A stretch of 64,000 nucleotides of DNA from CAZOLI01 sp964580675 (GCA_964580675.1 CAZOLI010000005.1:1-64000); one strand, 5' to 3'. Shown: positions 17,376-28,093, numbered from the stretch's first letter. Notes: generated by a model not told the origin, from the sequence alone. Translations and numbers: made by a program.

Positions 17376-20300
17376 TTATCCTTCGCCCGATCGGGAACCG
17401 GCGGTCGCACCCGCTTTCGCTTCCTTCTCCTCGTTTTCCGACGGTTCGACGAACTTTTCCGGAATTCGCTTTTCGAGGTCGAGGGTGACCAGTTTTGAAA
17501 CACCGTCCTCCTCCATGGTCAATCCGTACACGCGGTCCGCCGCGGTAATGGTCTTTTTCTTGTGTGTTACGATGAGAAATTGCGTAATGTCGGTGAATTC
17601 CTCAACCAGCCCGATAAATAGATCCAGGTTCGACTCGTCCAGTGGTGCATCGGCCTCGTCCAGGATACAGATTGCGCTCGGGTTCAACATGAAAAGAGAC
17701 ATCATGAGGGCAAGGCTTGTCATCGCTTTTTCTCCGCCCGAGAGCAAAGAGAGTGTAGACATTTCCTTACCGGGAGGCTGCGCCTTTATTTCAATACCGC
17801 ATTCCAGGATGTCGCCCGTCTGCTGGTTGCTCTCCTCTCCGTCCCCTTCCTCCTCGTCATCATCTTCGTCTTCGTCGTAGACCACCTCAAGCGTCGCCCG
17901 GCCCCCACCGAAGAGCTTCCGGAACATGTTTCGAAAATTTTCCTTCCCCTGCTCGAGCGTCTTTTTGAACCGCGATTCGCTCTCGTTCCGCATTTTCCGG
18001 ATGATCCGCTGAAGGCGTTTCTTGGATTTCACGAGGTCCTCCTCCTGTTCCTTTATTTCCTCGGCCCGTTCCTCCGCTTCCTCCAGCTGTTCGAGAGCGG
18101 CCAGATTGACATTCCCCATATTATTCAGGTTGGACTCCAGTTCCCGGACTTCCTCCTCGAGGCGTTCCCGGTTAACATCATCGATTTCATCCGGGTCAAA
18201 TTCCTCGTATTCCTCTTCCAGATCTTCCTCAAGTTCCTCCTGCGCCCGTTCCTCCAGTTTCTCCCGCCGGGTTTCAACTTCTTTGAGGTCAATTTTCAAT
18301 TCCCGCGCGCGCTCCTTCATCTCACGATACTTCTCCGTAATATCCTCCCGACGTTTCTCCATCCGGTTCCGTTTTTCCTCCAGTTCGGATCGTTGCTCCT
18401 CGATTTCCTCAATTTTCTCCTCCAGCTCCTCCTGTTTCTTGTTGCAGTTGTACAACTCCGATCGGCAATCCTCCAGAGAAGCAATTATTTCCTCCCGGCG
18501 GTTCTCGAGTTCGTCGATTCGATTTTCACTTTTTCGGAGGCGTTCTCTTGTGTTTTTTCGATCCGAGGAAAGCATCTCCAGTTTTTCCTGCAGGTTCTCC
18601 ATGTTTTCACGGGCCTGAGCAAGCTTTACCTGCACATCATTCAAATTGTCCTTTCGGTCACGGAGCCGCTCACGGGCTTTTTCCTTTTCCTCTTTGAGAT
18701 CATCAAGTTTCCCGGTAATTTTCTCAAGCTGATCTTCGTGACGTTCGATCAGGTTTCCAATATCCGATTTTCGTTTTTTCAATCGCTGGTTTTCCGCCCT
18801 GTTTTCCTCGATTTCATCCTCAAGAACTTCCAGTTCTTCCTGATGCACGTCCAGTTCATCGTTTACCCATTCGAGGCGGTCCTCCAGTTTCTGCTGAGTT
18901 ACCTCGCGTTCATAAATTTCGGTACGCCGTTTCTTGGCCGCCTGGCGTATCGCGTTAAGTCCCCCCTCCACCCGGCTCACTTTCCGTTCAAGACCTTCCA
19001 CGATTTCTCCCTGTTCATCCATTTTTTCACGGAGCTCATTGATCTCCGAACGGCGGTCCGTCAGACTTTCCTCGACCCGCTTCTCTCCCCGGTAATAAAG
19101 CAGACCGGCGTCGGAAACGATCAGTCCGTTCCGATCGGACATCACGCCCTCGGGCGGAAAAATGCCGTCCGGTTCGGAAACGACGTATGGACCGTCCGTT
19201 CCCTGTCCCCCGAGAAGCCACGCAACGAGCTTCTGAACCGAGGAATCAGCTTCGATTAATTCATTCAGACGGTACTTCTCCGTGGTCTTTTCGCCCGATC
19301 CGTCCGGAGACGACCCGGATTCGCACAGGTAATCACCGGCCCTTCCCTTCTGGTCGGAAAGATACTTCTCCGGATTGCCCATGTCGTAGTCGCCCACCTC
19401 GGGAGCGGCGGGATCCGGTCCTTCTCCTCTGGAGGAATTGCCCGGGCTCATCAGTTTTGCGAACTGGTCCGGAACGGCGGTCAGAACGAAAACCCCTATT
19501 CGTCCATCCGTGGAACGGGCCACGTTCAGTACTTTTTCGGCGGTGACCCAGTCCTCAACCACCAGGTGGGTCAAATACGGTTCAAGCAATCCCTGTAAAA
19601 CGTTTCTCCCATCCTCGGTAAACTCAAGACAGTCGTCAAGCAAACCGTGGAAGTTTTCCTCGGGCCATGGATTGTGGTTTGATTGCAGCACCTTGCGGGT
19701 TCCTGTTGGAACGCCGGCATGCTGTTCCTCCAGTTCCTGAAGAAAGGATATACGGGACTTCAATCCGTCAAATTCTTTTCGTTCCTCCTCCAGCTCGGAC
19801 TCCAGTTTCGTCAGTTTCTCCTTCTTCTGTTCTCGTGTTCTTTCCAGTTTCTCCAGTTCTTCCTCCCGTTGTTGAATCTCCTGTGGAACCTCCTCGAGTC
19901 TGTCTTCAATTTCCTGTTTTTCCTCCTGCCGTTCTGTTTGTTTTTCCGCCAGTTTACGCTTTTCTTCCCTCAGCTCTTCCAGGCTATCCTCCAGGGTACT
20001 CATACGGTCATTGATCCGGTTTCGTTCGCGGTTCCGCTCATCAATTTCATCCTGGTGTTCCTGTTTTCGTTTCTCCAACTCCTGTTCCTCACCGTCCAGC
20101 TCTTTCAGGCCGTTCGAGAATTCCTCAATTTGTTCCTCAAGCTCGTTTTTCCGAGTGCCGAGCTGTTGCAGTACTTCCTCCTGCTCCACCTTCTCCTCTT
20201 CCACCTGTTCAATTCGTTCTTCCAGTTCCTCAAGCTTCTTTGCAATTTGCTCCAGCTCTTCCTGCTCGAGTCGTTTTTTCTCCTGTTCGATTTCCGTTAA

Positions 20301-21230
20301 CCGTTCCTGTTTCCGTTCAATGTCTTCCTCGAGGGACTCGATCTGATACTCCACGTCACGCAGCGTGGAGGACACGTCCTCGTACTCCTCGTTCAGTTCC
20401 CGGACGGTGCCCGTCACCTCCTGCTCCTCCTCACGCGCGTTTGACATCTTGTCCTGCAGATTCTTCCGTTTCTCCTTCGCGTCCTGCCATTCCTGAAAGA
20501 GATCTTCCTCTTCGTCCACAAGTTCATTGTAGCGATCGAGCGTGAGGAGTAATTTTTTGGTTTCCAGCTCCTGCTGGTATTCCTTGTATTTCTTTGCGCG
20601 ACCGGCCTGCGTTTTGAGGGAATGAATTTCCCGTTTTAATTCATTCAGCACGTCTCGAACACGCTCAAGGTCCGAATCCACACGGGATAATTTGCGTTCC
20701 GCTTCCTGTTTTCGATTCTGAAACGTACTGATCCCGGCCGCCTCTTCAATGAGTTCCCGACGTTCCTCCCTGGAGGAATTCAGCACCTTATCGATTTTCC
20801 CCTGTTCGATCAAACTGTAATTTTCGACCCCGATGCCCGTGTCGTAAAGAAGTTCCTGAATGTCCTTCAACCGTACCTGTTCACCGTTCAGCAAATACTC
20901 GCTTTCGCCCGACCGGTACAACTTTCGCCCGATCGCCACCTCCGAGTAATCCACGGGAATTTTGCCGTCCTCGTTCGAAATAATCAATTCCACCTTTGCG
21001 TACCCCATCGGATCCCGCGACTCGGAGCCCTTAAATATCATGTCCGCCATTTCCTCTCCCCGAAGGGATTTCGGACTCTGGGAACCAAGCACCCACTTAA
21101 TGGCCTCGACGATATTGCTTTTTCCACAACCGTTCGGACCGACGAGCGCGGTTATCGGCGCGTCGAGTTCTATTTCTTCCCGGTCCGGGAAGGATTTAAA
21201 ACCATGTATTTTGAGGGTCTTTATATGCAT
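17376..21230 (-). CDS. smc: Chromosome segregation ATPase SMC
   Basis: SMC dimerises through its hinge and, with ScpA and ScpB, compacts and segregates the chromosome. The product has 1284 residues, slightly longer than the usual 1150-1200. Walker A GPNGCGKSN is at 31-39; two very long Glu/Lys/Arg coiled coils (about 165-505 and 690-1060) flank the hinge (about 515-680); the signature LSGGEKAM begins near 1163 and Walker B ICILDEAD near 1188. Two departures are visible: a polar Gly/Ser/Asp-rich insertion in the hinge (about 590-640) and a run of nearly all Asp/Glu residues (about 1115-1135) before the signature. scpA and scpB are not in the window. Confidence 0.97.
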   Translation of the reverse strand: MHIKTLKIHGFKSFPDREEIELDAPITALVGPNGCGKSNIVEAIKWVLGSQSPKSLRGEEMADMIFKGSESRDPMGYAKVELIISNEDGKIPVDYSEVAIGRKLYRSGESEYLLNGEQVRLKDIQELLYDTGIGVENYSLIEQGKIDKVLNSSREERRELIEEAAGISTFQNRKQEAERKLSRVDSDLERVRDVLNELKREIHSLKTQAGRAKKYKEYQQELETKKLLLTLDRYNELVDEEEDLFQEWQDAKEKRKNLQDKMSNAREEEQEVTGTVRELNEEYEDVSSTLRDVEYQIESLEEDIERKQERLTEIEQEKKRLEQEELEQIAKKLEELEERIEQVEEEKVEQEEVLQQLGTRKNELEEQIEEFSNGLKELDGEEQELEKRKQEHQDEIDERNRERNRINDRMSTLEDSLEELREEKRKLAEKQTERQEEKQEIEDRLEEVPQEIQQREEELEKLERTREQKKEKLTKLESELEEERKEFDGLKSRISFLQELEEQHAGVPTGTRKVLQSNHNPWPEENFHGLLDDCLEFTEDGRNVLQGLLEPYLTHLVVEDWVTAEKVLNVARSTDGRIGVFVLTAVPDQFAKLMSPGNSSRGEGPDPAAPEVGDYDMGNPEKYLSDQKGRAGDYLCESGSSPDGSGEKTTEKYRLNELIEADSSVQKLVAWLLGGQGTDGPYVVSEPDGIFPPEGVMSDRNGLIVSDAGLLYYRGEKRVEESLTDRRSEINELREKMDEQGEIVEGLERKVSRVEGGLNAIRQAAKKRRTEIYEREVTQQKLEDRLEWVNDELDVHQEELEVLEDEIEENRAENQRLKKRKSDIGNLIERHEDQLEKITGKLDDLKEEKEKARERLRDRKDNLNDVQVKLAQARENMENLQEKLEMLSSDRKNTRERLRKSENRIDELENRREEIIASLEDCRSELYNCNKKQEELEEKIEEIEEQRSELEEKRNRMEKRREDITEKYREMKERARELKIDLKEVETRREKLEERAQEELEEDLEEEYEEFDPDEIDDVNRERLEEEVRELESNLNNMGNVNLAALEQLEEAEERAEEIKEQEEDLVKSKKRLQRIIRKMRNESESRFKKTLEQGKENFRNMFRKLFGGGRATLEVVYDEDEDDDEEEGDGEESNQQTGDILECGIEIKAQPPGKEMSTLSLLSGGEKAMTSLALMMSLFMLNPSAICILDEADAPLDESNLDLFIGLVEEFTDITQFLIVTHKKKTITAADRVYGLTMEEDGVSKLVTLDLEKRIPEKFVEPSENEEKEAKAGATAGSRSGEG

Positions 21231-21393
21231 GGTTTGGATGTTTTAACAAAGAAAGGAATGAACAGGTCACCTGGACGGTGTGGCACCCGTGAATTGTAAA
21301 GCCTCGAAGGCATGTTCGGATGACCTTGTACTGATCGCAACTCGTGGTTCGTCGCCGAACCATCTCCACCCCGGGAGCATTTCCTCGGGTCAG

Positions 21394-21422
21394 ATTATAA
21401 TTCGTCAATTCACCGAAAAAAA
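21394..21422 (-). promoter_or_regulatory. Possible promoter for smc
   Basis: On the minus strand a perfect TATAAT occupies 21399-21394. The -35 position 17 bases upstream is only T-rich (TTTTTT), so this is a half-match. A start near 21387 would give a leader of about 157 bases. The remainder of the 404-base gap between smc and the ExbB gene (21231-21634) holds no supported gene; on the plus strand TTGCAA (21447) and TATAAG (21468) are only 15 bases apart and are a weak alternative promoter for exbB. Confidence 0.3.
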
Positions 21423-21634
21423 TTCAAAAAACCCGGTCTGTTCCGGTTGCAATTTCCCGGTTCTTTCTATAAGGTTTATCTACGTTTCAGCGGAATTACA
21501 CGGGTAAAAACCGGTTTATTCAATAATACTTCACGCCTTCGCAGTTCCTGTTTTCACCCGTCCTTCCGCAGGACAATTGGGCCTTTTCCATCACCCGCTG
21601 CATTCGTTCATCTGACGGTTCCGGAGCTCAGAAA

Positions 21635-22273
21635 ATGATCTGGTTGCTTCAAAATGGTGGCTACATCATTTACGTTCTTCTGTTCTTCTCCATCGGTGCC
21701 GTCACGGTTGGAATAATCAAGTTTTCCCAGCTCCGGCGTGCGGTCATCGAACAGAAGGAATTCCTTCAACAATTTCAGGAACTTCTCGGCGAAAATCAAA
21801 TTAAAGGAGCATTCCGTCACTGCCGGGAAGGACCGAAACCGATTGGAGACATTTTTCTCGCCGGACTCAAGAAAATCGGAACCTCGCGAGACGAGATATC
21901 CGAGGTGATCGAAGACCGGGCCACGATTGACATGAAACAGTACGAAAAGGGATTGGGCGTTCTGGCAACGATTGCCCATATTTCCCCGCTACTGGGGCTC
22001 CTCGGCACGGTTATAGGCATGATCCAGGCATTCATCAGTGTACAGGAAGCCACGGGGAGCGGCATGGCCGTTCAGGCCGCGGACCTGTCACAGGGCATCT
22101 GGCAGGCCCTCCTTACGACGGCGGCCGGTCTCACTGTTGCCATTATTGCTTACCTGATGCATAGTTACCTCGTCTCACTGCGAGATAAACTGTTCGAACA
22201 ACTGGAAACCTACTCCTTTGATATCGTGAACCAGTTAAACCGGTTCAGACGGAGTAACGACTCGGAAGGTTAA
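21635..22273 (+). CDS. exbB: ExbB/TolQ/MotA-family proton channel protein
   Basis: The product has 212 residues with three membrane helices (about 9-28, 112-140 and 155-180). The region between helices two and three, with ISPLLGLLGTVIGMIQAF, is the family hallmark that lines the proton path. GGAGCT lies 8 bases before the ATG. It pairs with the ExbD/TolR gene 74 bases downstream. Such pairs use the proton gradient to power TonB-dependent transport, envelope constriction (Tol) or gliding. Which of these applies cannot be told, because no tonB, tolA or tolB is next to it. Confidence 0.93.
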   Translation: MIWLLQNGGYIIYVLLFFSIGAVTVGIIKFSQLRRAVIEQKEFLQQFQELLGENQIKGAFRHCREGPKPIGDIFLAGLKKIGTSRDEISEVIEDRATIDMKQYEKGLGVLATIAHISPLLGLLGTVIGMIQAFISVQEATGSGMAVQAADLSQGIWQALLTTAAGLTVAIIAYLMHSYLVSLRDKLFEQLETYSFDIVNQLNRFRRSNDSEG

Positions 22274-22347
22274 TCCCCGTCCACCGTTCCGGGACAACGG
22301 GATAAAAGCGTCAACGTGTCAGGTCGTGTCTTTCCGTCACAATCCCT

Positions 22348-22761
22348 ATGCAGATTGAGCGCCACGAACAAATCGAGTCCAGTCCCCGGCTCACCCCTCT
22401 TATCGACGTGGTTCTCCTTCTTCTGATTTTCTTCCTGCTGACCTCAAACTTCATTGACCGGTCCGCCATCCCGGTCAACCTTCCCGAAGCCGAAACCGGA
22501 GAACAACCGGTACGGGACAGTCAGATGATCGCGGTAACTCCCGACGATCAATTAAAGTGGAACGGGGATTCCGTCACCCTGGACACCCTCAAGAACAAAA
22601 TAAAGAACAATGCCGACAAAACCATTTCCCTGTACGCCGATCGGCACGCTTCGTTCGGTATTCTCGTGGACGTCTGGGACCTTCTCCGCCAGCACAACGT
22701 ACACCGGTTCCACATTGAGGTCCGGCAACGAGAAGATGCGTTGGATCGGGACGGGGATTGA
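22348..22761 (+). CDS. exbD: ExbD/TolR-family protein
   Basis: The product has 137 residues: a short N-terminus, one membrane helix (about 18-38) that carries the conserved Asp in LTPLIDVVLLLLIFFLL, and a periplasmic domain of about 95 residues. That Asp is the residue known to be needed for proton use in ExbD and TolR. It follows the ExbB gene on the same strand and should form the channel complex with it. The 376 bases after it (22762-23137) hold no gene but contain a likely promoter for the next one. Confidence 0.93.
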   Translation: MQIERHEQIESSPRLTPLIDVVLLLLIFFLLTSNFIDRSAIPVNLPEAETGEQPVRDSQMIAVTPDDQLKWNGDSVTLDTLKNKIKNNADKTISLYADRHASFGILVDVWDLLRQHNVHRFHIEVRQREDALDRDGD

Positions 22762-23042
22762 CCAACGCTGGTTTTTTAAGACGCCGGAAATGAACGACCG
22801 GCAACAAAATCTCCCGGTTGACGGTCCGAAAAAGCACGATAGGAGCGACCCGGCCTGATCCCCGGGGTCCGTTTTCTTCTTCACAGCCCATCCCGGCACG
22901 ATCTTCAGGAGGGTCCATCCCGCGTCCGCCACAGGCCCCGGTGGAATAATGGATCACACCAAGGGGGTATACTGCTTTCTTCTCCCTGTTCCAGGCAATC
23001 CGCGATCAGACCGGTAAAAACCGCACAGAAAAGAGGTGAAAA

Positions 23043-23071
23043 TTGACTTATACATCACACTTGGATACCAT
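23043..23071 (+). promoter_or_regulatory. Possible sigma-70-type promoter for the MauE-like gene
   Basis: TTGACT (23043-23048) and TACCAT (23066-23071) are 17 bases apart, matching the consensus at five and four of six positions. A start near 23078 would give a leader of about 60 bases before the ATG at 23138. Confidence 0.4.
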
Positions 23072-23137
23072 ACTTAACCGGATCAACCATCGATAATTAT
23101 ATTTATCAGGGTGCCCGAATCGGCCCCGGAACGAACC

Positions 23138-23602
23138 ATGAAAATGCTTCTGAACTTCTGGAAGGCCCGGTTTGTGTACCGGCTCGTGGGAATCATGGTG
23201 GGGTTATTCTTTCTTCTTGCCGCCACCCTTAAAGTGTTTTCGCTCGGGCCATTTGCGAAGGTCATTGAGGCGTACGAATTCTTTCCATCCTCCCTTTCCT
23301 ACCCGGCGGCCGTGACACTCGTTGTCCTTGAAGGTATTGGTGGATTCGGTCTTCTTCTTGACTGGCGACCATCCATTCTCCTGGTTACTGCCCTGGTCAT
23401 TCTGTTTCAGAGTGTGCTCGTGTACGCCATTTACCAGAATTTAAACATCAACTGTGCCTGTCTCGGGTTTCTGGGTCCGGATTGGCTCCAGTTCACCAGT
23501 GAACAATCCCTCTATAAAAATACACTCCTCCTTTTCGGGTGCGGTTACTTGATTTACTGGAACCTGGAAGTCAGAGAAACCGAGGACGATGACGGGAATT
23601 AA
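23138..23602 (+). CDS. MauE/DoxX-like four-helix membrane protein
   Basis: The product has 154 residues from the ATG at 23138; a GTG at 23111 would add 9 polar residues but leaves its Shine-Dalgarno too close. Four hydrophobic helices are visible. The motif NCACLGFLG after the third helix is the cysteine signature of the MauE-type branch of the DoxX superfamily, which is linked to disulphide formation in exported proteins (MauE supports methylamine dehydrogenase maturation). No methylamine dehydrogenase genes are present, so a general role in periplasmic thiol chemistry or respiration is the more likely reading. It sits between ExbD and ThpR. Confidence 0.75.
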   Translation: MKMLLNFWKARFVYRLVGIMVGLFFLLAATLKVFSLGPFAKVIEAYEFFPSSLSYPAAVTLVVLEGIGGFGLLLDWRPSILLVTALVILFQSVLVYAIYQNLNINCACLGFLGPDWLQFTSEQSLYKNTLLLFGCGYLIYWNLEVRETEDDDGN

Positions 23603-23643
23603 CCTGCTTCCATCAAACATAAGTTCCAACGGGAGAACCGTTT

Positions 23644-24213
23644 ATGGATGAACTGCGTCTGTTCACGGCGGTCGACGTACCGGATTCGGTCCGGGAGAAT
23701 GCTGTTCAGCTCCAGGAGCGGTTAAAAACGGATCTGGACGGGGTCAAATGGACGCGACCGGAAAAAATGCACATCACACTCAAATTTCTGGGAGACATGG
23801 AGGAACAGAAACTCCCCTCCGTCAAAGAAATTCTCCGTCAGTGTGCGGGTGAACAAACACCGTTTGACCTCCGGGTCTCCGGTCCGGGAACCTTTCCTCG
23901 CTCCGGGCGGCCCAGGGTTCTCTGGGTGGGTGTACACGAAGAGGAAACGAGCGTTCTTGAAGACTGCCACGACTACCTGGACGAACGGTACGCGGATTTG
24001 GGGGTGGATCGCGAATCAAGGGATTTTCACCCCCATTTAACACTGGGCCGGGTGCGCAACGGGGCCCCGGACAACGTCCGCGAGGTGCTGAACGAGGAGC
24101 AGGGAACAGTTCTGGGAAGATTCACCGTTACCTCCCTCACGCTTTACCGGAGTGAATTGCACCCGGACGGATCCCGCTACACCGCACTGATAGAACCCGA
24201 ACTAACGGATTGA
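23644..24213 (+). CDS. thpR: RNA 2',3'-cyclic phosphodiesterase
   Basis: This is a 2H-phosphoesterase of the ThpR/LigT family, which opens 2',3'-cyclic phosphate ends on RNA such as cleaved tRNA. The product has 189 residues, normal for the family. Both catalytic HxTL motifs are present: HITL at 43-46 and HLTL at 131-134, each followed by the expected Gly/Lys or Gly/Arg residues. A GGGAG Shine-Dalgarno precedes the ATG. It ends 169 bases before the small lipoprotein gene, and a perfect dyad lies in that gap. Confidence 0.93.
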   Translation: MDELRLFTAVDVPDSVRENAVQLQERLKTDLDGVKWTRPEKMHITLKFLGDMEEQKLPSVKEILRQCAGEQTPFDLRVSGPGTFPRSGRPRVLWVGVHEEETSVLEDCHDYLDERYADLGVDRESRDFHPHLTLGRVRNGAPDNVREVLNEEQGTVLGRFTVTSLTLYRSELHPDGSRYTALIEPELTD

Positions 24214-24318
24214 GCACCGGCGACGGAAATCCCGAGCCGGTCATTGACCCGATAAATCGATTGCCGATTTGCAACCGTGGAACACCTTTCCTACACTCAG
24301 TCCAAATGTATATTTCGG

Positions 24319-24341
24319 CCGTTTGAAGATGTGTCAAACGG
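24319..24341 (+). promoter_or_regulatory. Perfect inverted repeat upstream of the lipoprotein-carB unit
   Basis: CCGTTTGA (24319-24326) and TCAAACGG (24334-24341) are exact reverse complements with a 7-base centre. The dyad ends 41 bases before the lipoprotein start. No T-run follows, so it is more likely an operator or leader stem than a terminator for thpR. Confidence 0.4.
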
Positions 24342-24382
24342 TTGCTCTCCCATCTCGTTGCTGTCACCTATTTGAGGTTATG

Positions 24383-24817
24383 ATGCCGGGCAACGACTAT
24401 CGCAATACACCGGGAGCGATGCTCGCCGTCCTTGGTGCGTTCATGCTGGTTCTCATTGGCTGTCATCCTCTGCACCGAACTCTTACAAACCGGGATTACG
24501 GCCCGAAGGGATACAAGATTGATTCGCCGTACGGAACCTTTGAATACAAAAAATCGTCGGACAACCGAACCTTAAAGATTGGAGAAGGTTACAATCATCG
24601 AACCTATACGGACAAAGACGGAGATGGAAAGGTCGACCACATAAAATACGCCGACAAAGCATTCACCCGGGGAGAGGAGGGAACGGAAAAGATGTTTCAG
24701 AAGGCGGACCGGGAATGGAAAAATTACATGGAGTCCTTTGACGTGAAGGAAGTGCATAAACGATGGTCCAATATGTCACCCGAGGAACGACACAAACAAG
24801 CAAGTCACTTCAGATAA
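24383..24817 (+). CDS. Small lipoprotein with an EF-hand-like loop
   Basis: The product has 144 residues from the ATG at 24383, chosen because GAGG lies 5 bases before it and because the lipobox then falls at a normal place (Cys27 in VLIGC). A start at 24269 would give 38 extra residues with no export signal. The mature part contains YTDKDGDGKVDHI, a DxDxDG loop of the EF-hand type that could bind calcium. The rest is charged and helical at the C-terminus (ERHKQASHF). The gene ends 15 bases before carB, so the two are probably cotranscribed. The function is unknown. Confidence 0.75.
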   Translation: MPGNDYRNTPGAMLAVLGAFMLVLIGCHPLHRTLTNRDYGPKGYKIDSPYGTFEYKKSSDNRTLKIGEGYNHRTYTDKDGDGKVDHIKYADKAFTRGEEGTEKMFQKADREWKNYMESFDVKEVHKRWSNMSPEERHKQASHFR

Positions 24818-24832
24818 GAAAGGGGGATCCTT

Positions 24833-27800
24833 ATGCCTAAACGTGAAGACATAAACAAAATACTGGTGCCGGGTTCCGGCCCGATTATCATCGGTCAGGC
24901 CTGTGAATTTGACTACTCCGGAACACAGGCCCTGAAGGCCCTCAAGCAGGAAGGTTACGAAATCGTACTCGTCAATTCCAACCCCGCAACAATTATGACG
25001 GACCCGGAGTTCTCGGATCGAACCTACATCGAACCACTCGATCCGGAATTTCTGGAAAAGGTCTGCCGGGAGGAACGACCGGATGCGATATTACCCACCC
25101 TGGGTGGTCAGACCGGACTGAACCTGGCCGTTCAGCTCGACGAGAAGGGCGTTCTCGATGAGCTGGACATCGAGTTAATCGGGGCGGACACGGACGTTAT
25201 TAACGTGGCCGAAGACCGAAAATTGTTCAAGGAGCAGATCGAGGAAATCGGACTCGACATGCCCCGGAATGCTTATGCCCACAACCTGAAGGAAGCACAC
25301 GAAATCCGAAAGGATCTTGGCATGCCGATAGTTGTTCGCTCCAGCTTTACTCTCGGTGGAACGGGTGGCGGAATCGCGTACAACATCAAGGAATTCGAAC
25401 GGATCGTCAGCCGGGGGATCGAGCAGAGCATGATCGGTGAGGTACTTCTGGAAGAATCCCTCATCGGCTGGAAGGAATACGAACTGGAAGTGATGCGGGA
25501 CATTGACGACAACACCGTCATTGTCTGCGGCATCGAGAACATCGATCCCATGGGCATCCACACGGGGGACAGCATCACCGTTGCTCCCGTGCAAACTCTC
25601 AGCGATCGGGAGTACCAGAAGATGCGGAACGCCGCTCTTGCGATTATGCGGCAGATCGGGGTCGAAACCGGTGGGTCCAACATTCAGTTTGCATTTGACC
25701 CGGACAGTGGCCGCATGATTGTCATCGAAATGAACCCCCGGGTTTCCCGGAGTTCGGCACTTGCGTCAAAAGCGACGGGTTTTCCCATCGCCAAAATTGC
25801 TTCTCTGCTGGCCGTTGGATACACGCTTGACGAAATTCAGAACGACATCACCCGGGAGACCCCTGCCTGTTTCGAACCGACCATTGACTACACCGTCGTG
25901 AAATCTCCTCGCTGGGAATTCGAAAAATTTCCGGGGGCCGACGAAAACCTGACCGTTCAGATGAAGAGCATCGGAGAAGCGATGGCCATCGGGCGGAACT
26001 TCAAGGAGGCTCTCCAGAAATCTCTGCGATCTCTCGAGAAAGGTTATGATGGGTTTACAACGGAAAGCAACGGCACAATTTCCCGGGACTCCCTGCGACG
26101 GAACGTGGGTCTGCCAAGGGAAAAGCGTATTTTCGCCGTTTACGAAGCCCTGAAGACCGGTATTCCCATTGAGGAAATCCGTGAACGAAGCGGGATTGAT
26201 CCATGGTTTCTCCACCAGATGAAGGACATCGTGGAAAAGGAGGAGGAAATTGCCACGGTTGGGTCCCTGAACCGGATGTCGGAACATCACTTAAAAGAGG
26301 CAAAACGGTACGGTTTCTCCGACAGCCAAATCGCGGATCTCCTCGAAACCAGTGAGGATGAAGTCCGGGAACAACGGAAGGAAGCCGAAATTACACCCAC
26401 GTATAAAACGGTGGATACCTGCGGCGGGGAATTTGAAGCTTATACTCCCTACTACTATTCCTCGTACGGACGGGAGGATGAAATTACGGCATCGGATCAG
26501 GATCGGATTGTGATTCTTGGAGCGGGCCCGAATCGCATCGGCCAGGCGATCGAATTTGATTATTGCTGTGTTCAGGCGGCGTTTGCCCTCGACGAGATGG
26601 GTTACGAATCCGTCATGGTCAACAGCAACCCCGAAACCGTAAGCACGGATTACGACACGTCCGATCTCCTTTTCTTTGAACCCATCACCGGTGAAAGTGT
26701 GATGGACATCTGTGACCGCCTGGATCCCGATGGTGTCATTGTACAATTTGGGGGCCAGACCCCCCTCAACATCAGCAACCGGTTACTGGAGGCCGGCATT
26801 CCGGTCATCGGTACGTCACCGGAGAGCATCGATCGTTCGGAGGACCGGGAGCGGTTTAACGACCTTATTCAGAAGCTCGACCTCACACAACCCCCCGGGG
26901 GCGTCGCCGTGAGCTTCGAGGAGGCCCGGGACATCTGTAACCGGCTCGGATATCCCGTTCTGGTTCGCCCCAGTTATGTGCTGGGAGGCCGGGCAATGGA
27001 AATCATCTACGACGAACAGGAACTGGCCAAATACGTCCACAGCGCCGTAAAAGCCTCCCCCGATCACCCCATCCTGATTGATCAGTTCATCGAGGACGCG
27101 ATTGAAGTGGACGTCGACGCTGTTTCCGATGGGGATGACGTGGTGATTGGTGGCATACTGGAACACATTGAAGAAGCTGGAACACACTCGGGAGACGCCA
27201 CCATGACCCTCCCGCCCTTTTCCCTCGGCTCTGATCAGATCAGTCGAATTCGAGACATCACGTATCGCCTGGCACGGGAACTGAACGTGAAAGGGTTGAT
27301 GAACGTACAGTACGCCGTGCGCCACAAACGGATTTACGTGCTTGAGGTCAACCCCAGAGCCTCACGGACGATCCCCTTCATTTCCAAAAGCATCGGCGTT
27401 CCGCTTGCCAAAGTGGCCACAAAAGTGATGGCCGGGATGTCGCTTGCCGAAATCGGATTCACGTCGGAAGTGGAACCCAATTGTTTCTGTGTGAAAGAAT
27501 CGGTCTTTCCGTTCGATAAATTTCCCGGTGTGGACATCATCACCGGCCCGGAAATGAAAAGCACGGGAGAGGTCATGGGCATTGACCCGGACCTGGGTAG
27601 TGCATTTGCAAAAGCCGAACTGGGTGCCTCGGAGGAAATCCCGACGGAAGGGAAGGTGTTTGTAAGCGTGAAAGATCAGGACAAGCGGGACGTCATTCAC
27701 GTGGCCCGGGGACTCGACAGGCTTGGCTTCAACATCGTGTCCACCTCCGGCACCGCAAAGGTCCTTGAACGCAACGGTCTTGATGTGGAGACGGTAAACA

Positions 27801-28093
27801 AACTTAACGAAGGTCGGCCAAATACCCTGGACCTGATCATTAACCGGGAGGTGGATCTGATTATTAATACCCCCAGCGGAAAAGGCCCACGGACGGACGA
27901 GGCCAAAATTCGAACCAAGGCCGTTTCTCACGGGGTCCCCGTGATCACCACAATTCAGGCCGCACAGGCAACGGTCGAAAGCATTAAAGCCCTGAAGGAG
28001 CGGGAGATCGACGTGAGGGCCCTCCAGGACATCACCGGACAATCCGGTACACCCACGGCCGATTCGGTGGAGCGGGAAACCGTTCGGGACTGA
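24833..28093 (+). CDS. carB: Carbamoyl-phosphate synthase large subunit
   Basis: CarB makes carbamoyl phosphate from ammonia (delivered by CarA from glutamine), bicarbonate and two ATP, for arginine and pyrimidine synthesis. The product has 1086 residues, full length. The two ATP-grasp halves are both intact (about 1-400 and 545-940), each opening with an [13 protein letters not shown] nucleotide motif ([34 protein letters not shown]). The oligomerisation domain lies between them and the MGS-like allosteric domain at about 945-1080. A strong AGAAAGGGGG Shine-Dalgarno precedes the ATG. carA is not in this window. Confidence 0.97.
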   Translation: MPKREDINKILVPGSGPIIIGQACEFDYSGTQALKALKQEGYEIVLVNSNPATIMTDPEFSDRTYIEPLDPEFLEKVCREERPDAILPTLGGQTGLNLAVQLDEKGVLDELDIELIGADTDVINVAEDRKLFKEQIEEIGLDMPRNAYAHNLKEAHEIRKDLGMPIVVRSSFTLGGTGGGIAYNIKEFERIVSRGIEQSMIGEVLLEESLIGWKEYELEVMRDIDDNTVIVCGIENIDPMGIHTGDSITVAPVQTLSDREYQKMRNAALAIMRQIGVETGGSNIQFAFDPDSGRMIVIEMNPRVSRSSALASKATGFPIAKIASLLAVGYTLDEIQNDITRETPACFEPTIDYTVVKSPRWEFEKFPGADENLTVQMKSIGEAMAIGRNFKEALQKSLRSLEKGYDGFTTESNGTISRDSLRRNVGLPREKRIFAVYEALKTGIPIEEIRERSGIDPWFLHQMKDIVEKEEEIATVGSLNRMSEHHLKEAKRYGFSDSQIADLLETSEDEVREQRKEAEITPTYKTVDTCGGEFEAYTPYYYSSYGREDEITASDQDRIVILGAGPNRIGQAIEFDYCCVQAAFALDEMGYESVMVNSNPETVSTDYDTSDLLFFEPITGESVMDICDRLDPDGVIVQFGGQTPLNISNRLLEAGIPVIGTSPESIDRSEDRERFNDLIQKLDLTQPPGGVAVSFEEARDICNRLGYPVLVRPSYVLGGRAMEIIYDEQELAKYVHSAVKASPDHPILIDQFIEDAIEVDVDAVSDGDDVVIGGILEHIEEAGTHSGDATMTLPPFSLGSDQISRIRDITYRLARELNVKGLMNVQYAVRHKRIYVLEVNPRASRTIPFISKSIGVPLAKVATKVMAGMSLAEIGFTSEVEPNCFCVKESVFPFDKFPGVDIITGPEMKSTGEVMGIDPDLGSAFAKAELGASEEIPTEGKVFVSVKDQDKRDVIHVARGLDRLGFNIVSTSGTAKVLERNGLDVETVNKLNEGRPNTLDLIINREVDLIINTPSGKGPRTDEAKIRTKAVSHGVPVITTIQAAQATVESIKALKEREIDVRALQDITGQSGTPTADSVERETVRD

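Noticed and set aside
22552..22957. Two minus-strand frames (126 and 122 codons) after exbD
   Set aside because: They overlap exbD and each other and have shadow-like Arg/Gly-rich translations.
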